DNA from: Streptomyces griseochromogenes
GTDB lineage: Bacteria; Actinomycetota; Actinomycetes; Streptomycetales; Streptomycetaceae
Direction of reading: 5' to 3'
DNA: 64,000 nt
Assembly (NCBI RefSeq): GCF_001542625.1
Contig: NZ_CP016279.1
Span: 3,720,001-3,784,000, forward strand
Below the pieces are notes generated by a model. That model did no database searches. It was given only the letters and a program-made list of their open reading frames with translations, and was not told the DNA's origin. The position numbers and the translations under genes were made by a program. Shown here piece by piece: positions 37,826-47,572 of the stretch; within the stretch, counting starts at the first letter, position 1, and each line of letters starts with the position of its first letter.

Positions 37826-38481
37826 AGCTCACTCCGCTCCACGAGCGTCTCCTCGCCGACATCCTCGACCTCGGCTCCCCCTACCCTCTGGTCCTCACCG
37901 GCGGTTACGCCGTGCAGGCCCACGGCCTGGTCGAACGCTTCAGCCGTGACCTCGACGTCGCCACCGAGAACCCCGCTCCGATGCAGGAGATCGTCGCCTC
38001 ACTCACAGCAGGTCTCAGCGCGCGCGGATGGCGGACCACGCACGTCCAGACCGATCCGCTCAGCGGCCGGTTCCTCGTCACCGATCCGGACACCGGCGAG
38101 GAGTGCGAGGTCGACGTCCTCAAGGAGGCGTTCTGGGCTCCGCCCGCCCAGACCCCCTACGGCCCCGTTCTTTCCCTCGACGACGTGATCGGCACCAAGG
38201 TCCGTGCCCTCGCCGACCGCGGCACCGTCCGCGACCTCATCGACGTCCAGGCTGCCTCCCGCCACCGCTCCGCCGCCGACCTCGAATCCCTGGGCCGCCG
38301 TCGCGCCCACGATGAGTTCAGCCTCGAAGACCTCCGGGACCGGCTCATCGGCGCGGACTGGTACGAGGATGAGGACTACACCGCGTACGGGCTCACCTCC
38401 CGGCAGATCGAAGAACTCAAGGCGTGGGCCCTGGAGTGGGCGGAGGATCTGGGTGCGCGGATCCATGACGAGAACGCCTGA
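37822..38481 (+). CDS. AbiEii/AbiGii-family nucleotidyltransferase (toxin candidate)
   Basis: 219-aa protein, GTG start overlapping the upstream stop. The nucleotidyltransferase core is LVLTGGYAVQAHGLVERFSR followed by DLDVATE, giving the GG...[ST]xDxD-type metal/nucleotide site of the DUF1814/AbiEii family (here S-R-D-L-D). GEECEVDVLKEAFW supplies the third acidic position and DDVIGTKVRALADRGTVRDL the family's helical Lys/Arg segment. AbiEii proteins are GTP-dependent toxins of type IV toxin-antitoxin systems that abort phage infection. The paired small gene and the island context favour such a role. Confidence 0.83.
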   Translation: MKLTPLHERLLADILDLGSPYPLVLTGGYAVQAHGLVERFSRDLDVATENPAPMQEIVASLTAGLSARGWRTTHVQTDPLSGRFLVTDPDTGEECEVDVLKEAFWAPPAQTPYGPVLSLDDVIGTKVRALADRGTVRDLIDVQAASRHRSAADLESLGRRRAHDEFSLEDLRDRLIGADWYEDEDYTAYGLTSRQIEELKAWALEWAEDLGARIHDENA

Positions 38482-39166
38482 GAGGCGGTCATCGTGTCCA
38501 TCCCCCCTCTACCGCCGTTGCAACGAGAGGATGCGGTGTAGCCAACAGGTTCCAACCTGCAGCCGTCCACGGTGGGTGGCTGCCCTGCACAGCGGACGTG
38601 CAGGGCAGCCGAGCGATACCCCGCAGCGGACTCACGGCGAAACCGGGCTGCGGTAACGGTCGAACACTGCATCCCGTTCCCACTCCCATGTCCAGTCCGG
38701 TCCGGACGGTGGAACTCGGTAACGGCCAGCTCGAAGAATTGGTCGTAAGGCTTCCGGCTGGATCCGGAAAGTCTCGCCGAACCCCTCGACGTCACCCCTG
38801 CCGAAGTCCTGTATGGAGGACGGGGCACGGACCCGTCCGTAGTGAAGGCACGCCGCGAGCGGGCCAGCAGACGGCGGGGGAATGCGCGAAGGGGTGATGG
38901 CCGCAGCAGCGGAAGAGGCCGCGTACCGGACGGGCGACCACGCCGATCTTCCATCACGTGCGCCTTGTGCGCCAGTTCGGCTCGTGGAAGCTGAGCACCA
39001 TCACGCCTGTCCATGTCCGTCTGACGCCCACGAATATTTCTGCTTAAGGCCCGTAACCTTCCGAATAAAACTATGATGTAGGCCACGTCCCGGGTCTCCA
39101 GGGGAGGGAGAGCCGAGGGAGCGGCGCGGTCGAGCATGGGCCGGGGCCGTGTGCAAGGGGGTGTAC
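38482..39166. other. Gap before the helicase-fusion gene
   Basis: No convincing gene. Around 38755-38850 one frame gives LAEPLDVTPAEVLYGGRGTD and an Arg-rich tail, which could be a scrap of a DNA-binding protein, but there is no start or end to support it. The A/T-rich stretch at ~39030-39080 (GAATATTTCTG ... AATAAAACTATGATG) stands out against the GC-rich surroundings and is the best place for the promoter of the 39167 operon. Confidence 0.45.
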
Positions 39167-42100
39167 ATGCCCGAAGGGCAGACGGTTTCTGCGGCGTCGC
39201 GGAAGATTGCAGAGCTGGTCCGCGCCTTCCCGTCCGGAATTTCTGAGCGGGAACTGGTCGTCGAGGCCAAGAGGCAGTTCGGCACACTGCCGGAGCAGCG
39301 GTTAGTCAAGCTGGTCGCCGAGGCGGTCCGCGGAGGTCTGCTGATCGCTTCGGGGGACCTTCTCCTGCCTGTTGCTCCGCAGGAACCGGTGCGCCCGCCA
39401 CAGGTGGCGTATGAACGGCGCCAGCCAGGCGCTGAGTCCGCTGTTGCTGCAAGGTTGGACGAGACGTCCGTGCTGCGGACTATCGCGCTCGACGTCGAAA
39501 GCGTCGTACGGACGACGGCGACCGCTCCCTACTTGGAGCGGCACGTCTACGAGGTGGCAGCGGTCAGGTTCGGCGCCGATCGTGAATGGGTCGCTGCGGC
39601 GCCCCGCTGGCGGCGGTACCTCAGGTTCCCTGGTGACACTGAGGAGTTGCGTGACGGCAGCGTGCGGGACGCTGTGCTTGGCCAGGGGTTATCCCAGCAA
39701 CAGGCGTGGACGGAGCTGAGTGACTTCCTGTCGGACGCCGATGTAGTGGTCGCCTATAACGGCACGACACTGGACTTTCCCGTCGTCAGTGAAGCGGCGA
39801 AGGAGTCCGGTGCCAGCGATCCGCTCTCCGCCGTGCGCCCCGTCGATGCCCTGTACCTCGCGCACGCCCTTTGGCCGACAGCCCCGTCCCACCGACTTCA
39901 GGACCTCGCGCTTCAGCTCGACGTCTCCCGTTCGGATCTGCGTGCCCATACTGCGGACGGCGACGCGGTCTTGCTGGTGCGCCTCCTGGAGCGGGCCGCC
40001 GCCGAGTTCGCCTGCAGGACGGCCGAATTGCGTGATCTCATCGCCGACGTCTGCCCCGGCTCCGACGCGTGGCGGCTGCTGCGGGAACTGGCCGAGGGTG
40101 AGGCCGCCAACGATCGAGAGCCGCGGATGTGGGAGCAGGCGCATGTGGCCCGCCTGTTGGGTGCCGAGTTTGGGCGGCACACGCCGCGTCGAACCCCTGC
40201 CGGAAGGGCACCGGGCAAGGGCGCCGTGGACGTGCCGGACGTCTTACGGGGCGCCGACGGACGGGTCGAGCCGACCGCTCTCGCCCGGGTCGTGCACGGT
40301 TCCCGCGTTGAACCCCGGCCCGCCCAGCAGGAGATGACGGCGACGCTGCACGACTGGACTGACCGCGGCGTCGGCGGGCTGCTGGAAGCGCCCACCGGCA
40401 CCGGAAAGAGCTATGCGGTACTTGCCGCTGCGCTGGACTGGCTCGCCGGTGGTAACAGTCGTACCGCTGTCATTGCCACGTACACCAAACAGTTGCAGAG
40501 CCAGATGGCGAAGGACATCCAGGACTTGGAGTGGGCCCTGCCGGGCATCCTCGGGGTCGCCGACCTAGTCAAGGGCAAGTCCAACCGGCTCTCACTCGCA
40601 GCCCTGACGAAGACCCTCGCCGAGGCCACGCGTCGGCGCCGCTCCGCGGGCACCGCCCGCGCCCGCTTCTCTCAGCGGAGCCGGTTCCGCGAACTCGCCG
40701 TCTTCCTCGCGCTGCGCCTGCTCGCGGCCAAGGAGCCCCCGCAGTCCTGGACGGCCAGATCGGTCGACCCGGTGGACCTGCCCGCCTCCTTCACCGACTA
40801 CATCGGGCGCGGCCTGCCGCTCTGGCTGGAGTCCCTGTCCCAGCGCGACGGCGACTACGGCCCCGCCGCAGGCAACCCGCTCGCCGTGCACACCGACACC
40901 GTCCGGGAGTCGATCGACAGCCACCGCCTCATCCTCGCCAACCATGCGCTCGTCCTCTCTCACCTGGACGACCTGCGTGCCGTCGGACCCGAGGTGCTCC
41001 TCGTGATCGACGAGGCGCATGAGCTGGAGAACGCCGCCACGTCCGCGCTGACCGTGACCGTCGACCACCAGGACCTGGAAGCTTTGCTGCCGGAGTACCA
41101 GGCATGGATGGCGGACGCGCACCCGGGCACCGCCAAGGAGCAGGCCGCCGCAGCGATTGCCGATCTCGAACGACTGCTCGATGATGAACGCCTTCCCCGG
41201 CTGGCGGCGCAAGCCTTCGACGCCCAGGCCAAGGGGGTGGGCGTACGCATCGGCAGCCGGGCGACCACGCTCGCCAGCCCCTACGCCGGCACCTCCGGCA
41301 CCCGGCACACCCGGCGCCTGTCGCTGGTGCTGGAGAGCATTGCCAAGGCGCTCGTGTCCTGTCGCATCACGCTGGAGCGGTACGTGGTCCAGCACGCTGC
41401 CGGAATCGATCCCCTGGTACGCGAGCGCCTGACCGCGCTCGCGGAGCACACCGACTCCCTCACCACGGCCCTCGACCGGATCACGGCCGACATCCGCGCC
41501 TTTCTCGACCCCGCCCTCACCCTGGACGAGGCTCCCCCTTCCCGCGTCATACATCTGGAGGAGCTGGACGAACCCAAGGCGGAGCTACGGTCCTATCGCT
41601 TCCGTGTCGCCACCAGTCCCGTCGATCTGCCCGCAGACCCGGAGTGGCGGCGTTACCTGGAGTCCTTCGATCGTGTCCACTACGTCTCCGCGACCCTGCG
41701 TGTCGCCGGGGAATGGGATTTCATGCGGACCCGACTCGGGTTGCCCGACGATCTGCCGACGCTGGCGCTGCCTTCCCCGTTCGCCCTGCGCAGTCAGGCC
41801 GAGGTCGTGTGCTTCTCCGACTTCCCCTCCTGGGCGGAGCAGGAGGAGGGCGCCCTGAGGACCGTCGCCCACCAGGTCGCCGGATTCGCCACCGAAATGA
41901 CACGTGTACGCGCCGACGGCAACGGCTTCGACGGCGGCGGCATGATCCTCACGACCGCTCGCTCGACCGCCGCGGGCATCGGCTTCCACCTCGTGCGGGA
42001 GCTGCGCTCCCGCGCCCTTGACACCCCAGTCGTCGAGGCGCTCACCCTCGGCAACGGCCGGGCCTATCAGGCCTTCACCGACCGGCGGGGCGGCGGAGGG

Positions 42101-45100
42101 TTTCTCGTCGGCACCAAGGGACTCTGGCAAGGGGTCGACGTCTCCGACGCCGAGCGGCTGCGTCTGGTGTGGATCAACAAACTGCCCTTCGCACCGTTCG
42201 CCGCTCCGATCGTGGAGGCTCGGCGCGCGGCAGTCGCCGAACGCGCCGAGCAGGCCGGCCACCCCGATCCGGAAGGTGCCGCCACCGAGCACTACTACCT
42301 GCCGCTCGCCGCGCTCCAGCTGCGTCAGGCGGTGGGCCGGCTCATCCGCTCCGACCGCCACCGCGGCGTCGTCGTCATCAGCGACCGCAAACTCGCGGGA
42401 GCAAGCAGCCTGCGCCGCTCCTACCGGCGTGCCTTCCTCGGCAGCCTCGATGACGGACTGCAGCGCCCCGACCCGGAAACCGGCGACACCGGCGGCGGCA
42501 ACGTCGCCACCATGGCTGAAGGATGGCGTCGCATCTGGGAGTTCATGGCGGCCCACAGCCTCCTGGACCCCGCCCGGGCCGCGGAGCTGTGTACCGACGA
42601 AGCCCTCGAACGACAGACCCTCCTACCGCACACCAGGCGCATCCGCGAACTGGCGCTGACCACCGAAGAGACTCGGAAGCTGCGGGAACAGGGCCTGCTC
42701 GTGGAGGAGATCAAGGACCGCTGCGCCCGCATCGGAGGATTGTTGCGGCTCGTCGACGAACCCGTGGCCCTCAAGCCGGCCCAGCAGGCTGTCATCGCCG
42801 CCGCGGCCGAGGGACGCAACGTCCTCGGACTGCTTCCCACAGGCTTCGGCAAGAGCTTCACCTTCCAGCTGCCCGCGCTGGTCCTACCCGGCGTCACCGT
42901 GGTCGTCAGCCCGCTCGTCGCTCTCATGCACGACCAGGCCCTCGAACTGAACCGGTCCATCGGTGGCGCGGTCCGCGCGCTCATCTCGCCGCTGCGCGAG
43001 TCCAGCAGCAGGGCCGGCAAGACAGAAGTGACGGACCAGCTCCTCGGTCGGGCCGACCACGGTATCCGCCTGGTCTACGTCAGCCCGGAGCGCCTGTGCC
43101 AGCGGCGCTTCCGGGAGACCGTCCGCGCGGCCGCGGCGGCGGGCCGGGTGACCCGGATCGCCGTGGACGAGGCACATACCCTCCCGCAATGGGAGGACTT
43201 CCGACCCAGCGTGCGCCGGGTCAGCAGGTTCCTGGACGAGCTGCGCCGGGACCACGGGGTGGCGGTCACCGCGGTGACCGCCACCGCCAACAGGGCCGTC
43301 CACGAGGCGCTGCGCGAAGGACTGTTCGGTCTGCCCGCCGAGGTCCCGGAGCTCGCTTCGGCCGAGGCGACCGCCGAAGCAGAGCATCCCGGAGTCGTCG
43401 GCGGGCTCCTGACGGTGCGCGAGAACCCGATCAGGCCAGAACTCGCCGTTTTCCGCCGCTCCCTCGACCGGCTCGGACAGGGAGGTGTGGCCGGGCTGGT
43501 CGAGCGCGTCGTCGACGCGCTCGACGGTCACGCCATCCTCTACTGCCTCACCGTCAAGGAGGTCAACACCCTCTACACCCACCTGCGCGAGTACGTGGGT
43601 GACGCCGGCGTCCGCGTGCTGCGGTTCCACGGCCGTCTGACTGAGGCGGAGAAGGCGGCCGTCATGACGGAGTTCCGGGAGGCGCCCCGGGAAGCCGACG
43701 ACGGCTTCGTCCCGGTCGTGGTGGTGGCCACCTCCGCGTTCGGGCTCGGTGTCAACCGGCCCGACGTACGCACCGTGATGTGTGTGTCGCCGCCTACCGA
43801 CCTGGCCGCGCTCTACCAGCAGTTGGGTCGGGCGGGGCGGGACGGCGCGGGCCGGGGGACGGCCGGTGATGGCCCTGTCAACAGCGGTCTCGCCCTCGCG
43901 ACGAGCCGGGGTCTGCGCATGGTCCGTTTCATGACGGGCCAGGAACTGCCCCCGTCGCTGCTCCGGCGCATGGGCAGCCTTGTCCTCGCCCAGCGGGACG
44001 GCACGCTCGATCCGGTACGGCTGGCCGACCTGCTCATGGCCGAAGACGCCGCGAGCGGTGCGCTGAGCGAGGCCGAGCTGGACGACCGGCACACCCAGGA
44101 GCGCTACCAGGGCGGCATCATGCGGGCGTTCAGCGCGCTCGCCGACCTAGGCGCCGTCGAGGACCTCGGCGACCACCCGCCGTTCTGCGCGGTCAAACCC
44201 GGCGACCTCCGACCGGCCGGCCACGGCGCAGGACAGACCCCTACTACTGCAGCGGAGCGCGACGAGGAAGCGGCCGGGTCCATGCGGCTGGAGCAGGCCG
44301 TCATCGACACCGCCCTGTCCTGGGACCCCCCACGACAGGTCGACGTCCGAGCTCTCGACCGGGAACTCGCCGCCCGGTGCCCCGGCTACCGCTCGGTCGC
44401 CGATGGACCGTCGGCGACCTGGGAACTGCTCGCCGATCTCCACGACCGTGGGCTCCTGGACGTCTCAGCGGCACCCAGCCGCCGCCTGGTCACCGGTCTG
44501 ATCACCCGCACCGGCACCCTGCCCGACGGGTTCCTCCCGCTGCTCGGCCGACGCGGCCGCCGAGCCGCCGAGGAACTGGCCAGGCTCCGGAACTTCTTCG
44601 ACGCGAGCACGGTCTGCGCTCAACGGGTCTTCGCCGATTACTTCGGCGTCAGCGACCTGCCCCAGGGGTGCTGCACCACGGCCCGCTGCCGATGCTCGGC
44701 CTGCTGGGACACCGGCCGCTGGCCCGTGGAGGAGCGGCGCCCTGCCGTCGCCCAGGCCTTCGACAGCCCGCGCCCCCGCGAGGGAGGCGGTGCCGACACC
44801 TCGCTGCGTGACCAGCGCGTCGACCTCCAGGTCCACCGGCTGCTGCAGCTCCAGCCGCAGGGCGCACACCCCCGCCGGCTCTGGCACGCACTGCGCGGCG
44901 ACGAATCCTCCTACAACCCGAGCAATCGAAAGATGATCCCCCTGCCGAAGGCGATCCGGGAAAGCCGCCACTTCGGCGGTCGCGCCGATCTGCCCTATGC
45001 GGCAGTAGGCGCGAGCCTCACACGGCTGGCCGCAGCCGGAGCAGCAGTCGAGGGCCCGGACAGCCTCTGGCGAGCCATCCGCCCGGTCCGACACACGAGA

Positions 45101-45148
45101 TCCCGCCGTGCGGGAAGCGGATCCGAACGAAAGGACGGCTGGGTGTGA
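39167..45148 (+). CDS. DnaQ-like exonuclease + DinG-like helicase + RecQ-like helicase fusion, 1993 aa
   Basis: Start ATG 39167 (AAGGGGG six bases upstream). ~1-80: winged-helix-like start (FPSGISERELVVEAKRQFGT). ~100-290: DEDDh 3'-5' exonuclease with ALDVESVV (D109/E111), AYNGTTLDFPVV (D203) and HTADGDAVLL (H261/D266). ~390-1160: DinG/XPD-type helicase with EAPTGTGKSYA (K414), VIDEAHELENAA (D615), VSATLRVAGEWDFM, GTKGLWQGVDVSD and QAVGRLIRSDRHRG. ~1200-1900: RecQ-type helicase with LLPTGFGKSFTFQLP (K1229), AVDEAHTLPQWEDFRP (D1334), VVATSAFGLGVNRPDVRTVM, QQLGRAGRDG and a Cys cluster GCCTTARCRCSACW for zinc. The DinG part lacks the usual four FeS cysteines. All three active sites look intact, predicting an enzyme that unwinds and trims DNA. 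Its stop overlaps the next gene. Probable defence function, inferred. Confidence 0.88.
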   Translation: MPEGQTVSAASRKIAELVRAFPSGISERELVVEAKRQFGTLPEQRLVKLVAEAVRGGLLIASGDLLLPVAPQEPVRPPQVAYERRQPGAESAVAARLDETSVLRTIALDVESVVRTTATAPYLERHVYEVAAVRFGADREWVAAAPRWRRYLRFPGDTEELRDGSVRDAVLGQGLSQQQAWTELSDFLSDADVVVAYNGTTLDFPVVSEAAKESGASDPLSAVRPVDALYLAHALWPTAPSHRLQDLALQLDVSRSDLRAHTADGDAVLLVRLLERAAAEFACRTAELRDLIADVCPGSDAWRLLRELAEGEAANDREPRMWEQAHVARLLGAEFGRHTPRRTPAGRAPGKGAVDVPDVLRGADGRVEPTALARVVHGSRVEPRPAQQEMTATLHDWTDRGVGGLLEAPTGTGKSYAVLAAALDWLAGGNSRTAVIATYTKQLQSQMAKDIQDLEWALPGILGVADLVKGKSNRLSLAALTKTLAEATRRRRSAGTARARFSQRSRFRELAVFLALRLLAAKEPPQSWTARSVDPVDLPASFTDYIGRGLPLWLESLSQRDGDYGPAAGNPLAVHTDTVRESIDSHRLILANHALVLSHLDDLRAVGPEVLLVIDEAHELENAATSALTVTVDHQDLEALLPEYQAWMADAHPGTAKEQAAAAIADLERLLDDERLPRLAAQAFDAQAKGVGVRIGSRATTLASPYAGTSGTRHTRRLSLVLESIAKALVSCRITLERYVVQHAAGIDPLVRERLTALAEHTDSLTTALDRITADIRAFLDPALTLDEAPPSRVIHLEELDEPKAELRSYRFRVATSPVDLPADPEWRRYLESFDRVHYVSATLRVAGEWDFMRTRLGLPDDLPTLALPSPFALRSQAEVVCFSDFPSWAEQEEGALRTVAHQVAGFATEMTRVRADGNGFDGGGMILTTARSTAAGIGFHLVRELRSRALDTPVVEALTLGNGRAYQAFTDRRGGGGFLVGTKGLWQGVDVSDAERLRLVWINKLPFAPFAAPIVEARRAAVAERAEQAGHPDPEGAATEHYYLPLAALQLRQAVGRLIRSDRHRGVVVISDRKLAGASSLRRSYRRAFLGSLDDGLQRPDPETGDTGGGNVATMAEGWRRIWEFMAAHSLLDPARAAELCTDEALERQTLLPHTRRIRELALTTEETRKLREQGLLVEEIKDRCARIGGLLRLVDEPVALKPAQQAVIAAAAEGRNVLGLLPTGFGKSFTFQLPALVLPGVTVVVSPLVALMHDQALELNRSIGGAVRALISPLRESSSRAGKTEVTDQLLGRADHGIRLVYVSPERLCQRRFRETVRAAAAAGRVTRIAVDEAHTLPQWEDFRPSVRRVSRFLDELRRDHGVAVTAVTATANRAVHEALREGLFGLPAEVPELASAEATAEAEHPGVVGGLLTVRENPIRPELAVFRRSLDRLGQGGVAGLVERVVDALDGHAILYCLTVKEVNTLYTHLREYVGDAGVRVLRFHGRLTEAEKAAVMTEFREAPREADDGFVPVVVVATSAFGLGVNRPDVRTVMCVSPPTDLAALYQQLGRAGRDGAGRGTAGDGPVNSGLALATSRGLRMVRFMTGQELPPSLLRRMGSLVLAQRDGTLDPVRLADLLMAEDAASGALSEAELDDRHTQERYQGGIMRAFSALADLGAVEDLGDHPPFCAVKPGDLRPAGHGAGQTPTTAAERDEEAAGSMRLEQAVIDTALSWDPPRQVDVRALDRELAARCPGYRSVADGPSATWELLADLHDRGLLDVSAAPSRRLVTGLITRTGTLPDGFLPLLGRRGRRAAEELARLRNFFDASTVCAQRVFADYFGVSDLPQGCCTTARCRCSACWDTGRWPVEERRPAVAQAFDSPRPREGGGADTSLRDQRVDLQVHRLLQLQPQGAHPRRLWHALRGDESSYNPSNRKMIPLPKAIRESRHFGGRADLPYAAVGASLTRLAAAGAAVEGPDSLWRAIRPVRHTRSRRAGSGSERKDGWV

Positions 45149-47484
45149 CCACGATGATCAGCACTGGACCGGACATCTGGCGGCCCTTCGACGGCGAGCC
45201 TGTGCTCACTCCGGCCATGACCGGCGGACACCGCAGCACACCCACCGAGGAACTGGAACGGTTGCGTCGCTACCTGGAGGCGGTCGTGGCCGACCGCGTG
45301 TGTCCGGTGCACACCGCGGTCGCCTTCAACGCGGCCTATTTCGGCTACGAACTCGGTGATGAAGGCCACGGCAACGGTCCGTTCGACCTGGACGCGTTCC
45401 CCTCCCTGATGCTGGGCGACGAAGTACCGGCCCTGCCCGTCGGGGCACTCGTGCGCATCGAAACCGGATCCGACCCGCTGTACGCGGAGATCGTCTACAA
45501 GGAGGGCCGCCACCCCGGCGTCGAAGAGGGTGCCGACGTACCCGCGTGGCTGTCCGGGGCACCGGCCGGTGTCCGAGGACCGAGCGAGCTGTCGGAGGCG
45601 CCGCACCCAGTGCGCCGGGAGCTGCTGGTCCCTGATCTCACGGCGTTCGGCCCCGCGCTGCAGCTCAGCGAGGCGAAGTTGCAGCGGTTCCGGGCCCGCC
45701 AGAAGTGGCTCAACAAGGACGGCCACGTCGTCGTCGACGCCCGCTACGGCTCGGCGCCGCAGGCCGGGCTCGACGACTGCACCGCCTTCGTGCAGCACCT
45801 GCTGACCCACCAGCGCGAAGCACTGCTGAGCCCCCTCGTTCCCGCGTCCGTCGCTCACCTGGCCGGGGGTGGCACGGAGGAGCGGCTGAAGAGCGCCCTC
45901 AGCGGGCTGCTGGACACCGTTGATCACGCCTTGCGCACCGGCGACAGTCTGCGCAGCTGGGGCCACTACGCACTGACCCGTACCCGCATCGGGGCCGCCC
46001 TGGGCCACGACGGGCCGCTGGGCGGCGACGACCTGAGAGCCCTCGCCGGCTCCCTGGAACGCAGTGCGGCCCCTGCCATCCACCGACGGCACGGCCTGAA
46101 CGGTTCCCGCACCGTGTACACGGCGATCGGGGCGTGGCTGCGCGGCGTCGACGGTGCCGAACCACTGCTGAGCGGAGTGGAATACGCGGTCTCGGTGTGC
46201 CGCGCCAACCTGGCGGTCGCGGACTTCGTCCGGGGAGAGACGGACAACGGCATACGCGCCGGGAGCGACGTACGGATCACCCTCGACGACGACTTCCAGA
46301 ACGGTGGCATCTGGCGGTCCCACCATCCGGGCTCGGAGGAGGCGGACGACAGTGATCCGCTGCGCCCAGCGGGACGCGGCTGGCATGACACGGTGCATCC
46401 ACCCGCGCCGCCCCGGCCTGTCGCGGTGCCGCACGCACAGAGCATCCCCCGAGGGGAACAGCCGGAGGACGAACAGTACGTCCATGCCGAACCCGCGGAC
46501 ACCCCGCTCGTGGACGGTGACCGGATCGGTCCGCCGAACTACCTCAGGATCAACGACAGCGAGGTCTGCTGGCAGACCCCGCTGCGTCTCGCTCACCTCA
46601 TGGAGGACCGACTGCCGTTGAGCCCCAGGGCACGGGACGGGTTGGCATATCTCGGCACGGATACCGTCTCCGTGCGCGTACGCCTGGAACTCAGCCATTC
46701 CGGCGGCGAGCTCGACGCGTCCGAGGAGGTCCAGGAAGTACTTCTGGATCTCACCGATGAGACCGGCATGCTCCGGAACGTCCAGTGGCCCATTGATTTC
46801 TCCCCCGGGCTGTGCCTGTACATCCAGTGGCCGCGCGGCGGCACCGTCTTCCGGGTCCACACCGTCGAACTGGAACACCCCGTCGACATCGACGGGCATC
46901 TCGTCGGGCACCGCTACGACCCGGGAGTGTTCACCCGAGAAGGAGCGCCGGGTAGCGACCGGGACGGTGACTCGTCCGCCGGCCTCGACGCCCGGCGTCT
47001 CGTCCTGCGTACCGTGCGACGCTTCGGCCGCCTCACGCCCGACGGACATGCCCTCCTCGACCGGGCCGCCCTCCCTCGAGGCGTCTACGACACAACTCCC
47101 GCCCCCCACCAAGTCACCGTACTGGAGCAGGCCGTTGACGAGCTCCTCGCCGAACACCACCTGTACCCGGCCATCGGCAGCCGCGGTGCGGACGGCGAGC
47201 CCCACCACCCTGCCCGCGACGGTGAGCCGCCCATCGCCCTGATCGGTTACGCGCCGAACCCCGTGGTGGTGCCACGACCGGGCTCGGGTGCCGGCGCGCC
47301 GCCGCAGGTCCACGGCGTGGAGCACTTCGTCCACGGCTTTCTGCGGAGGCTGCCCGCGGGCTCGAATCCGACCGATGCACAGCGCGCTGCCTACCGCGAG
47401 CACTGCCGCCATGTCGGAAAGGCGGACGGCTGGGAACTGCCACCCGGCTACACCTTCGTCACGGAACACTCTCGCCGGCGCTGA
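45145..47484 (+). CDS. 779-aa protein of unknown family, middle gene of the helicase/ATPase unit
   Basis: GTG 45145 overlaps the upstream TGA; ATG 45154 is an alternative start. No motif of a known enzyme is visible. The protein is acidic and mixed alpha/beta, without signal peptide or membrane segments. Notable parts: an N-terminal ~150-aa region (LERLRRYLEAVVADRVCPVH), a central helical region (LSGLLDTVDHALRTGDSLRS), a Pro-rich linker near residue 415 (HPPAPPRPVAVPHAQSIP), and a C-terminal domain ending in GWELPPGYTFVTEHSRRR. The tight coupling to the helicase gene argues for a shared complex, perhaps as a scaffold or recognition subunit. I do not assign a function. Confidence 0.75.
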   Translation: MTTMISTGPDIWRPFDGEPVLTPAMTGGHRSTPTEELERLRRYLEAVVADRVCPVHTAVAFNAAYFGYELGDEGHGNGPFDLDAFPSLMLGDEVPALPVGALVRIETGSDPLYAEIVYKEGRHPGVEEGADVPAWLSGAPAGVRGPSELSEAPHPVRRELLVPDLTAFGPALQLSEAKLQRFRARQKWLNKDGHVVVDARYGSAPQAGLDDCTAFVQHLLTHQREALLSPLVPASVAHLAGGGTEERLKSALSGLLDTVDHALRTGDSLRSWGHYALTRTRIGAALGHDGPLGGDDLRALAGSLERSAAPAIHRRHGLNGSRTVYTAIGAWLRGVDGAEPLLSGVEYAVSVCRANLAVADFVRGETDNGIRAGSDVRITLDDDFQNGGIWRSHHPGSEEADDSDPLRPAGRGWHDTVHPPAPPRPVAVPHAQSIPRGEQPEDEQYVHAEPADTPLVDGDRIGPPNYLRINDSEVCWQTPLRLAHLMEDRLPLSPRARDGLAYLGTDTVSVRVRLELSHSGGELDASEEVQEVLLDLTDETGMLRNVQWPIDFSPGLCLYIQWPRGGTVFRVHTVELEHPVDIDGHLVGHRYDPGVFTREGAPGSDRDGDSSAGLDARRLVLRTVRRFGRLTPDGHALLDRAALPRGVYDTTPAPHQVTVLEQAVDELLAEHHLYPAIGSRGADGEPHHPARDGEPPIALIGYAPNPVVVPRPGSGAGAPPQVHGVEHFVHGFLRRLPAGSNPTDAQRAAYREHCRHVGKADGWELPPGYTFVTEHSRRR

Positions 47485-47572
47485 CCCGCCCCAGCCGGAC
47501 CGGCCCGACATGCGCGCGCCGCACGCCACACCCCCCGCATCCACATCACAGAAAACAAGAGATCGGGACTGA

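Noticed and set aside
38598..38897. 100-codon frame in the gap before the helicase-fusion gene
   Set aside because: No ribosome site, Arg/Pro-rich composition and no family resemblance; protein-like pieces in this gap are in a different frame and lack ends.
36824..39166. Integrase or excisionase gene at the left end of the island
   Set aside because: No frame shows the R-H-R-Y residues of tyrosine recombinases or the serine-recombinase catalytic domain; only a UvrD-like remnant and small genes are visible.
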